In this document: in pieces, positions 10,801 to 22,800 of the stretch
How the letters are laid out: every line of letters begins with the position of its first letter
Position numbering within the stretch: the stretch's first letter is position 1
Assembly: GCA_950097015.1 (NCBI GenBank)
Contig: CATNEN010000038.1
Coordinates: 19,564,001-19,628,000 of the forward strand
Reading direction: 5' to 3'
DNA from: Macrostomum hystrix
Lineage: Eukaryota > Platyhelminthes > Macrostomidae
Length of the DNA: 64,000 nt
Made by a program: the position numbers and the translations under genes
The notes under the pieces: model-generated
The model's input: the letters and a program-made list of their open reading frames with translations, nothing else
The model's database searches: none
Told to the model about the DNA's origin: nothing

Positions 10801-13800
10801 TTACAGATTACAAAATGAAAGTCTTTAGAGAAAATTTGAGCAATTTACTTCTAAAGTCAATAAATTAACCGACCATGCAATTATCGGACTAGAAAGGAAA
10901 AATAATTAAGCAGACAGCTTGCATAATTTGCTCTATTGCAGGGATCGGCAAAATTTTTTGGTAGCGGGCCAAAAAAAGAACCTGAAAAAAATACGACAGC
11001 GGGCCGTATTGACTGTCAGATATATGAGATAGTGGAGAGATGAGACAGAAGAAATTAGACACGGGAGGGCTGAGACACAGGAGGGATGAGACACGGGAGA
11101 GATGAGACACGGGAGGGATGAGACACGGGAGAGATGAGACACGGGGGGATGAGACACGAGAGAGATAAAACACGGGAGAGATGAGACACGGAAGGGATGA
11201 GACACGGGAGGGATGAGACACGGAAGAGATGAGACACGGGAGAGATGAGACACGGAAGAGATGAGAAACGGGAGAGATGAGACACGGGGGGATGAGACAC
11301 GAGAGAGATAAAACACGGGAGAGATGAGAGACGGAAGGGATGAGACACGGGAGGGATGAGACACGGAAGAGATGAGACACGGGAGAGATGAGACACGGGA
11401 GAGATGAGACACGGGAGAGATGAGACACAGGAGAGATAAGACACGGGAGAGATGATACACGGGAGGGATGAGACACGGAAGAGATGAGAAACGGGAGAGA
11501 TGAGACACGGGGGGATGAGACACGAGAGAGATAAAACACGGGAGAGATGAGACACGGAAGGGATGAGACACGGGAGGGATGAGACACGGAAGAGATAAGA
11601 CACGGGAGAGATGAGACACGGGAGAGATGAGACACGGGAGAGATGAGACACAGGAGAGATAAGACACGGGAGAGATGATACACGGGAGGGATGAGACACG
11701 GGAGAGATGAGCCAGAAGAAATTAGACACGGGAGGGCTGAGACACAGGAGGGATGAGACACGAGAGAGATAAAACACGGGAGAGATGAGACACAGGAGGG
11801 ATGAGACACGGGAGAGATGAGACACGGGAGAGAAGAGACATAGGAGAGATCTGATAGGGGAAAGATAAAAAATCGCACTGCCGGACGATGAGAAATTAAG
11901 GGGCAGATTTACACACCTGTGTGAGTGTGCCTGCGTAAAGTGCAAAGGGGTGAATTTAGGAAATTCGAGGGGCCACATTTGGCCCGCGGGCCAGAGCTTG
12001 CCGACCCCTGCTCTATAGTCTTAGTCTATAGCTCGTCCATCTGCCTATAGATCTTTCTGAGTTTTTCTACATTTTCTCTTAGCGTCTCCGAGTTCACTTC
12101 CCAGTCCACTGTCTCATCTGGCAGGACGTGTATTGAGCTCATTCGGCCAGATGCTGTCGCTGTCACAAGCATATCTTTCAGCTGCACTAGAGTTTTGTGT
12201 GCTCCGAATAATTCCCGATTATAGCCTGCAAACAACTTGCGCTTTTTCTGCTGGTCTTTGGCGTCCTCCTCGGCGTCCAGGTGCTCCTGGTCCAGGTATT
12301 GCGCCAGATCTTTCAGCATTTCGTCCAGACGCTGTACGCTGGCCTGAGCGTCTCTATCTCCATCCCAGTCGTTGTCGTTGTCGTTGTCATTGTCGTCTTC
12401 GTTGCTGTTGTCTTCGTCGACATCATCCGCTAAACTTCGCTTCTTTCGCAGTTTCTCTTTGGCGAATTGTACTTTAAGTCCGGGATTTACAATATCAGCC
12501 TGTTTGGCATCGTTCAGATGGTCCAGCAATTCATCTAGGCTAGAATATTCTGGCAGATTTTCTGCATTGAAATCCGACGATTCTGATGTTTGTGAAGCAG
12601 TTCTTGCGTTGTCGTCGGTTGCATGACGCTTGCGTCGATGTTGCTGCTGCTGCTGCTGCTGCTGATGCTGCTCGGCACGAGACTGGTACTGCAATAGGTG
12701 AAGTCAGTGTCTTCCAACAGACGCTAGCACAGCTACAGTGTCGTTTAAATAGTCATCAAACGAGGTTAAAATACACGATTTTACATATTTTATTACGAGT
12801 CATTAAAAAAGTTGAATGAATGTACAAAACAACTAGTCGTTTGATGGGTATGAACGAGCCTAAAGCTTCGTTGTATCTAGCTTTAAACCTTTCGCTGACT
12901 TAGACCGACAAAGTGCAACCGGCTTTAACGCTTCTGCCTTTCGCGCATGAACTCGAATCAGCGGTAAATATATATTAATTGGTGCTTTTTACGTATAACT
13001 TACGTCCTTGAATATCAAGCCCCAGAGCTCAGAGAATGTGTGCACTGCCGGACGATGAAAAATTAAGGGGCAGATTTACACACCTGTGTGAGTGTGCCTG
13101 CGTAAAGTGCTGTGTGCCAGGTTGTGTTCAAAAGTCAGGGAAATGGGCAGAATTTCCTCCTTGCTGGCTGCGGGTCTACCGTCCTCTTGCAAATATGATT
13201 ATAACATGGGAAAATCATCGCGCACAATGGACCTTAGCTGCCCAGGCCGCTGACCTCTTTCAGCTCCTCCATGTGGTCCAGAAGGTAGCCTGATCCGTCG
13301 AACAGGTTCGCATGTCGCCTTGATCGTCGAATTGTTTCTCCGTGCTCCCTAGCAAAGTCTTGCATAATTTTTGATTTAACAGCCGCCAATTCCTTTTCCG
13401 CCCGTCTTTTAGCTTCCTTCGATTTACTGAACTTCTCTTTTTGTTTCGTGTCGGCTTTACTCGGCTTGTCCCGTCTGTTGTCCTCTTCCGGGTAGAGTCT
13501 CGGGCCATTTCCTGTCACTGTATCTTCCGCTCTCCTAGCAGAAAGCCAGTCTGCATTGCCGATTGTCGCATCTGTGTCCTGTTGTTTATCTATTGGGCTT
13601 CGCGGCAATTCGGTCTTGTCAAGCTTGTATTGACACTTTGCTAGCTGCAGTTGCAGCAGCAGAAGCAGCATCAGTGGAAATGTTAGCTGTGGCTTCACCC
13701 GAAACATTGCTAATCTTGCTTTGTTTAGAATTGATTTTGTTTAGTCGAGAAATTTGCCTCAGTTTACGCAAAAAAGCTTTTAAGGTTTTTCACACGCGCT

Positions 13801-16800
13801 TTAAAAAAGCAGCAAAATTTTTGCGTGTAGGTGTCAAAGAAAAAGTATTGGCCATAGATTTTTTAAAGTTAGATATGAATCAGTTGATTAATTTGACAAG
13901 TAATTAAGTACAGCGACTGGCTTACGGGATTAATAAAAAGCTGAAGCCCTGGCTTACAGGATAAAGAAACAGTGGAAGCAGTGACTTACCGGATGAGGAA
14001 ACAGCTGAAACACTGGCTTAACGGATGAGGAAGCAGCTGAAGCAGTGACTAACCGGATGAGGAAACAGCTGAAACACTGGCTTAACGGATGAGGAAACAG
14101 CTGAAGCAGTGACTAACCGGATGAGGAAACAGCTGAAACACTGGCTTAACGGATGAGGAAGCAGCTGAAGCAGTGACTAACCGGATGAGGAAACAGCTGA
14201 AACACTGGCTTAACGGATGAGGAAACAGCTGAAGCAGTGACTAACCGGATGAGGAAACAGCTGAAACACTGGCTTAACGGATGAGGAAACAGCTGAAGCA
14301 GTGACTAACCGGATGAGGAAACAGCTGAAACACTGGCTTAACGGATGAGGAAACAGCTGAAGCAGTGACTAACCGGATGAGGAAACAGCTGAAACACTGG
14401 CTTAACGGATGAGGAAACAGCTGAAGCAGTGACTAACCGGATGAGGAAACAGCTGAAACACTGGCTTAACGGATGAGAAAACAGCTGAAGCACTGGCTTA
14501 TCGGATTTCAAAATAAAAAATTCAGATTTCTTCCAGACGGCCCGTGTTTTGTTGGTCTGGATGGAGCAGTTATATTGATGAACGTCAGCCTTTCGATAGC
14601 CCTCGGTCAGAAGTAGTTTAGCAGCAGTGGACAGAGGCCGTCAAGACCGATATTCTTTGAAGGCTTCATGGCAATGATGACTTAGTATTATATTCAGTTG
14701 AGAATTGCTTGACAAGGTCGTTGGTGTTAATTTTTATGTAGTGGCGCTTGGTATTTTTAAGCAGCCGGTCCGAGGCGTGCAGGCGTGGGCTGGTGAAAAG
14801 CTTGTTCAGCTTTTTAGCCGCTTCAGAATTCGAGCGCATCACCTGCATCCCAAATGGCAGGGGTTTACTTATAGTATCAATAAGTAATAGTATTAGTGAG
14901 TAGTATTAATATTACTGCGATTAACAGTCGCAGAATTTGGGCTGAAGGAGTAAGTCAATCTGTCAATGAGCGAGATTGTCATCAAATGTAGTCAAATAAG
15001 CCTTCTGTCATCTAGATTGCATTATGCATGTCTGTTTTTCTGGGTCACATCAAAGCCAACATGTGCTACTAATTTCTTGGAATTACTGTAATAAGTAGCT
15101 GCTGTCAGATTTGGAAGGAATATAACTTTGACAGTACGTGTAGCAATTTTATTTCACTAAAAACACGCCACTGTAGCATATATTGCTAGGGTGGTTTATT
15201 AAAAAAGTGTCTGGTGACAAAACATCTGTCATTAGGCAGACAGCAACATCGATCGATTGACTAACGTTAATTATCAACAGGCTGGATTACTACTCGTAAT
15301 CTCGGATAGTTATTCGTAAACATTAGCTTGAAGTAAACAATGTTCATTATTGATTTAAGAAACTTTAACGTGATTAAGGAAGTGGGAAGTTAGCTTTGAA
15401 AATTTTCTTTTTAATTGAAGTCGTAAATAAAACTGTAGTGTTTCAATAACTAATATGTAAGGAAAACATAAACGATCAACAATCCTTAATGCTCAATGCC
15501 TTGAACTGCATTTAAACACTTTAAAGTCAACGTCAATCTGACCACACACGTACACAGATGCCGTACGCAGGTACACGCTCACACAGGTGTGTACATCTGC
15601 TGTGACTTTCGTTGTCAGGCAGTGTAACTTTCACTGTGTCTTGGAGGTTGGCCCTCAAGGGCATAAGTTGCACGACAGGACCCCCAAGTCTTCAAATCGC
15701 GCTAGACCGCTCTGCCACTCACCCCCTCAAGGACACAAATTATCTTCCCGCGCGACAAGAATAGTTGTATTCTTATGGATATCTGCTTAATCTTCTATGG
15801 CCTAAACCTATTCGTTAAGTTTTCAATCTGTTATTTCAGTCTGGACATGCTGGATAAGCAGGAGCCGCCGCAGCCGCCAGAAGGCCAGGCCTTGTCTTTG
15901 GCCTTCTATTCTCTGGTGGAAGTGATTCGGTCTGTGCAGGCCATTTTGGAGCATCGCTACCAAATGCCTGGCATGTGCGAAGGCCTTAGCCCACCGCAAC
16001 CAGCTGCCCCTGCTACTACTGCTGACACTGGCTCCGTCAGGGAAGGCGACGGCGGTAGCGACGGTCGAGAAGAGATGCACAGAACTCTGGTATCTTCGTT
16101 GTGGTGCGCGGCCCTGGCCGCATTGTCGCTACTTCTTGAGACCAGGTAAGGCTGCATATTTTCTACCTGTCTCCTTGATTATCTACCTGTCTCCTTGATT
16201 ATCTACCCGTCTCCTTGATTATCGACCTGTCTCCTTGATTATCTACCTGTCTCCTTGATTATCTACCCGTCTCCTTGATTATCGACCTGTCTCCTTGATT
16301 ATCTACCTGTCTCCTTGATTATCTACCTGTCTCCTTGATTTTCTACCTGTCTCCTTGATTATCTACCTGTCTCCTTGATTATCTACTTGTCTCCTTGATT
16401 ATCTACCTGTCTCCTTGATTATCTACCTGTCTCCTTGATTATCTACCTGTCTCCTTGATTTTCTACCTGTCTCCTTGATTATCTACCTGTCTCCTTGATT
16501 ATCTACCTGTCTCCTTGATTTTCTACCTGTCTCCTTGATTTTCTACCTGTCTCCTTGATTATCTACCTGTCTCCTTGATTATCTACTTGTCTCCTTGATT
16601 ATCTACCTGTCTCCTTGATTATCTACCTGTCTCCTTGATTATCTACCTGTCTCCTTGATTATCTACCTGTCTCCTTGATTATCTACCTGTCTCCTTGATT
16701 ATCTACCTGTCTCCTTGATTATCTACTTGTCTCCTTGATTTTCTACCTGTCTCCTTGATTTTCTACCTGTCTTCTTAATTATCTACTTGTCTCCTTGATT

Positions 16801-19800
16801 ATCTACCTGTCTCCTTGATTATCTACCTGTCTCCTTGATTATCTACTTGTCTCCTTGATTATCTACCTGTCTCCTTGATTATCTACCTGTCTCCTTGATT
16901 ATCTACTTGTCGCCTTGATTATCTACCTGTCTCCTTGATTATCTACCTGTCTCCTTGATTATCTACCTGTCTCCTTGAGTTTCTACCTGTCTCCTTGATT
17001 ATCTACCTGTCTCCTTGATTATCTACCTGTCTCCTTGATTATCTACCTGTCTCCTTGATTATCTACCTGTCTCCTTGATTATCTACCTGTCTCCTTGATT
17101 TTCTACCTGTCTTCTTGATTATCTACTTGTCGCCTTGATTATCTACTTGTCTCCTTGATTTTCTACCTGTCTCCTTGATTATCTACCTGTCTCCTTGAGT
17201 TTCTACCTTTCTCCTTGATTTTCTACCTGTCTCCTTGATTATCTACCTGTCTCCTTGAGTTTCTACCTGTCTCCTTGATTATCTACTTGTCTCCTTGATT
17301 TTCTACCTGTCTCCTTGATTATCTACCTGTCTCCTTGATTATCTACCTGTCTCCTTGAGTTTCTAACTGTCTCCTTGATTTTCTACCTGTCTCCTTGATT
17401 TTCTACCTGTCTCCTTGATTATCTACTTGTCTCCTTGATTTTCTACCTGTCTCCTTGATTATCTACCTGTCTCCTTGAGTTTCTACCTGTCTCCTTGATT
17501 ATCTACCTGTCTCCTTGATTTTCTACCTGTGTCCTTGATTTTCTACCTGTCTCCTTGATTATCTACCTGTCTCCTTGATTATCTACCTGTCTCCTTGATT
17601 TTCTACCTGTCTCCTTGAGTTTCTACCTGTCTCCTTGATTATCTACTTGTCTCCTTGATTATCTACCTGTCTCCTTGAGTTTCTACCTGTCTCCTTGATT
17701 ATCTACCTGTCTCCTTGATTATCTACCTGTCTCCTTGAGTTTCTACCTGTCTCCTTGATTATCTACCTGTCTCCTTGATTTTCTACCTGTCTGCTTGATT
17801 TTCTACCTGTCTCCTTGATTTTCTACCTGTCTCCTTGATTTTCTACCTGTCTCCTTCATTATCTACCTGTCTCCTTGATTATCTACCTGTCTGCTTGATT
17901 ATCTACCTGTCTCCTTGATTATCTACCTGTCTCCTTGATTATCTACTTGTCTCCTTGATTTTCTACCTGTCTCCTTGAGTTTCTACCTTGAGTCTCCTTG
18001 ATTATCTACCTGTCTCCTTGAGTTTCTACCTGTCTCCTTGATTATCTACCTGTCTCCTTGATTATCTACCTGTCTCCTTGAGTTTCTACCTGTCTCCTTG
18101 AGTTTCTACCTGTCTCCTTGAGTTTCTACCTGTCTCCTTGATTTTCTACCTGTCTCCTTGATTTTCTACCTGTCTCCTTGATTTTCTACCTGTCTCCTTG
18201 ATTTTCTACCTGTCTCCTTGATTTTCTACCTGTCTCCTTGATTATCTACCTGTCTCCTTGATTATCTACCTGTCTCCTTGAGTTTCTACCTGTCTCCTTG
18301 ATTATCTACCTGTCTCCTTGATTTTCTACCTGTCTCCTTGATTATCTACCTGTCTCCTTGATTATCTACCTGTCTCCTTGAGTTTCTACCTGTCTCCTTG
18401 ATTATCTACCTGTCTCCTTGATTATCTACTTGTCTCCTTGATTTTCTACCTGTCTCCTTGATTATCTACCTGTCTCCTTGAGTTTCTAACTGTCTCCTTG
18501 ATTTTCTACCTGTCTCCTTGATTTTCTACCTGTCTCCTTGATTATCTACTTGTCTCCTTGATTTTCTACCTGTCTCCTTGATTATCTACCTGTCTCCTTG
18601 AGTTTCTACCTGTCTCCTTGATTATCTACCTGTCTCCTTGAGTTTCTACCTGTCTCCTTGATTTTCTACCTGTCTCCTTGATTTTCTACCTGTCTCCTTG
18701 ATTATCTACCTGTCTCCTTGAGTTTCTACCTGTCTCCTTGATTATCTACTTGTCTCCTTGATTTTCTACCTGTCTCCTTGAGTTTCTACCTGTCTCCTTG
18801 ATTATCTACCTGTCTCCTTGATTATCTACTTGTCTCCTTGATTATCTACCTGTCTCCTTGAGTTTCTACCTGTCTCCTTGAATATCTACCTGTCTCCTTG
18901 ATTTTCTACCTGTCTCCTTGAGTTTCTACCTGTCTCCTTGATTTAATACCGTTCAATTTCACACCTATATCTGCCATTTTTTCTACCTGGACTTGCAGTT
19001 GTTGCTGTGGCTCTTTATTGTTTATTTGTAAATATTATCTCATTGCTCACTTATTTTAATAGTAGTCCACTTAATTAATAATTAGAGAGCTCATTTTAGG
19101 AAAAACTTGTATTATCTAATATTTAGCCTATCTGCCCACTATAATTGATTTATTGATTTTCCGTTATTACACTAATGCATATCTAAACGTAGGTTTTAAA
19201 CTCAGTTTGACTAAACTCTAAAAGTTGACTCCTTTCTGTCATTAAAATTCTAAGGACTCTATACTCACTATTGTGTGTCTGTGTGCGTGTGTTGAATCAG
19301 CAAGCAACAGTCAATTTGTTCTGAACTTTTAGCTGAGCTTAAAAAACGAACATAGACCACTTAAGAGGTATGAGAAATATTAGAAGAACACATGCGAAAT
19401 TAGTATAAAACATTTTAGAATTCCGTTTGTCGCATTACCTAATCTATGCTTAATTACCGAGATTTCTAGAAATCTATATTATAATTCCAAGCTCTTATTG
19501 TGAGAATTATAATTTCCAATTATAAATTCTTACAATACTTACTCTAGCAGTTGGGAAAAAAAGGCAGACAAGATTCTAATTAAAAAGTTGATTAATTTTC
19601 CTTGATCAAATGCTCGATTGCCCGATAAAGAAACTTTCAGAAGAATCTTAGAAATTCAATTGGGCAATTTATATTGATAACTATTGGATGCCTATATTAG
19701 ATAAAATTGTGCCTTTTCGCCATTATTCATCATTCCGATAGAGGAAATTCTCAGCTGAGATTAGAGCAGACCAAATTGTGGAAGAATAGTCAAAGAAGAA

Positions 19801-22800
19801 GGTTAATTTTTTTCACGATTTAATTTCAAGGCTGTTCCTATCTACGAGTATAGTATTTGTCATGCTATCTCAGCCTAGAGACATCCAAACTCAGCCAGTC
19901 CCATTCCGCAATGCGTTTTTTTGGCTCGAGCTAGTCGACTTTTATCATAGACATGCTTCTTAAGGCCATGCTATCTCAGCCTGGGACATGCAATCTCAGC
20001 CAATATAGATTTCAATTGCAAACAGATCTCAATGCTATCATTTCTGTAACGTGACATGAAATGGCAACAAACAGCAATGAATGAACGCAACAAGAAAAGT
20101 CAGTAAGGGTACGCAACAACGGACAAAGTCAGTAAGACGCTCAGTGCTCAGCCTAGTTGACAATCGCAGACAATGACGACTCTGGCATTGCCGATCTGCG
20201 GGACAACTTGTTCAACAAGGTCGTTGACGAAGTGCTGAAATCTCTCCTTCGTCTGGCCTCCCCTGAAAAACTCGCTCTTCACCAGCCCCAAAGCGGAAGA
20301 CACGGCCAGGTAGATCGAGAGATTTGGACCCCTCTGGGTCGGGCATCGGCGCCTCACTGGCTGACCCCGTCGTGACCACCCTTGCGATCTGCGAGTCCAC
20401 AGGTTGTAACCCGTTTCGTCGATGTAGACGACCACCGTGTCCTGTTGCAGTTCGGTCATGAGCAGCGCGTACTCGCGTCTCTTCTCGATCACCCCCTGCG
20501 AGTTTGCGCTCAGTCGGATGTCAGTGTTCTTGGTAGCGATCTTGAACGTGTACAAAGCCCCTTCCAAGGCTCTGGCCAGTGTCTTGATGGTGACAGGCGG
20601 CTTGTTGGGAAGCTGTGCACTCAGCTTCGTGCGCAATGCTTTCAGCGTCGCCAGGGGGTTCGCATCCACGAAAGCAATAAGCGCCTGGCGCATCTCCTCA
20701 TTGAACTTGCATGAGCCAATCTTTCTTCCCCCTCGCGGGAGGGCATCCACCCGGCCCGTTGCTTCATAAATCCTGACGATATGCCGAGCTGTCTTCATAT
20801 TCATGCGAAGAACTTTGGCGGCCACACGTAGGTCCTGACCTTCCGTCCACGCAGCAATCAGTCGTCTTCTGTCTTCGTCGCTTGTTGTTCTCATTCTGTT
20901 TCATTTGCTTCGATCACAGACTAAGCCACAGACAGCTTGACATAGCATCTGAAAAGTGGCTGAGATTGCATGTCCCAGGCTGAGATAGCATGGCCTTAAG
21001 AAGCATGTCTATGGTAAAAGTCGACTGGCTTACGTAAAAAATCGCACTGTCGAGATGGGCTGGCTGAGTTTGGATGTCTCTAGGCTGAGATAGCATGACA
21101 AATACTATAATTATACCTTTTTGCGTAACATTTGGGCTTTCTTGCGAGCCATTTGGGCAGCGCAGGCAGTAATGAGCGAGACGAAAGCAGGCACTCTGTG
21201 CCATAGACAAAGATTGCATTTGCTTCTGAATTTGGCAACCAATTTGGGCCCCTTTGCGAGCAATTTCGGCCATTTAAAAGCTACGCTATGAACGCAGAAG
21301 AACATGAGCCATACAGACAAAGAGGTGAAAGCACCAATAGGAAAAATGTTAACTTAGGAAAACAATCAGACTGACTGAAAAGGAGTCAACATGATGATGT
21401 CAAAACGTCACTCGGTAATGTCAGCTGCCTCGAGGCAACGCTGCATGTAGGTCAGACTGTGGTTCACCCACTGTCGACACTTGAATGGCGTGATCTCGAA
21501 TACAGCAGTGTCGATCAGTTGCTGCAGAATCCGCAGTCGTTGCTGATGTAGCGTGCTTCCCGCTGCGGCTGCTGCGTCTCGGTTACCGGCTTGGCGCTGA
21601 ATGTCCGGTTGTGACAAGCTGCGCTTCAGAGCAGCTTTCAGGCAGGAGCCAGTTTGCTCAGCTGCGTTCAGGAACGGCGAGTGTCTTCACTGTCTATGAC
21701 TGCTGCCCCTGTTTTTTATCTCTGACTGCCACCACTGGCCGAAATTGCTCGCAAAGGGGCCCAAATTGGTTGCCGAATTCAGAAGCAAATGCAATCTTTG
21801 TCTATGGCACAGAGTGCCTGCTTTCGTCTCGCTCTCCACTGCCTGCGCTGCCGAAATGGCTCGCAAGAAAGCCCAAATAGAACGCAAAAAGGTTAATTTA
21901 TTTTATTTATATGCAAACTTTTTTCCGCCTAAAATTCACGCATCTGTGAATGCTTTGCGTTATGCTATTGGTAGATTATCGACTATCTACGTGAAGGATT
22001 GGCCATAGACAAAATAGCATAAAATACATTTTAATTCGATGCTTTTTATAGTGTTCACAACCGACAGTGCGTCTCGTGCACCGCGGATATTAGTACAAAA
22101 TAACAAACAATGAAGCTGAAATCAATCGAAGATTAATGATTTTTAGTGTAATCAATAATCAATTGCAACAAGTTCAGTAAACGTTCGTATAATAAAAAAT
22201 CTATTTAATTACACGATTCATGACCGGCTGTAGGTTGAAAAAAAATAACCCGAATACTATAATACATATATTAGTCACTTTGTCGAGGCGTGTTGTGTTT
22301 GAGAGTTATCAGTCATGAGAATTATGAGTCATAAGAATTATGAGTCATGAGAATTATGAGTCATGAGAATTATGAGTCATGAGAATTATGAGTCATGAGA
22401 GTTATGAGTCATGAGAGTTATGAGTCATGAGAGTTATGAGTCATGAGAGTTATGAGTCATGAGAGTTATGAGTCATGAGAATTATGAGTCATGAGAATTA
22501 TGAGTCATGAGAATTATGAGTCATGAGAGTTATGAGTCATGAGAGTTATGAGTCATGAGAGTTATGAGTCATGAGAGTTATGAGTCATGAGAGTTATGAG
22601 TCATGAGAGTTATGAGTCATGAGAGTTATGAGTCATGAGAGTTATGAGTCATGAGAATTATGAGTCATGAGAGTTATGAGTCATGAGAATTATGAGTCAT
22701 GAGAGTTATGAGTCATGAGAGTTATGAGTCATGAGAGTTATGAGTCATGAGAGTTATGAGTCATGAGAATTATGAGTCATGAGAGTTATGAGTCATGAGA

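Larger units (their letters stand above)
10939..12010. mobile_element. Non-autonomous hAT element with minisatellite core (copy 1)
   Basis: The ends read CAGGGATCGGCAAA and, reversed, CAGGGGTCGGCAAGCTC, typical hAT termini with the GGCCCGCGGGCC motif nearby. Eight-base flanks CTCTATTG (10931-10938) and CTCTATAG (12011-12018) match at 7 of 8 positions, the size of a hAT target duplication. Inside is a 17-bp minisatellite and, at 11871-11950, a fragment of SINE family B. There is no transposase. It lies in MON2 intron 4, directly downstream of the nested secreted-protein gene. Confidence 0.9.

Noticed and set aside
10889-11978. Frames of 244-329 codons with [12 protein letters not shown]-type repeats
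   Set aside because: Translation of the 17-bp array inside hAT copy 1; not a protein.
19798-21898. Composite transposon spanning both inverted-repeat elements, from GGTTAATTT at both ends
   Set aside because: The outer flanks share only a short AT-rich word, and no outer inverted repeat exists; two separate elements explain the data.
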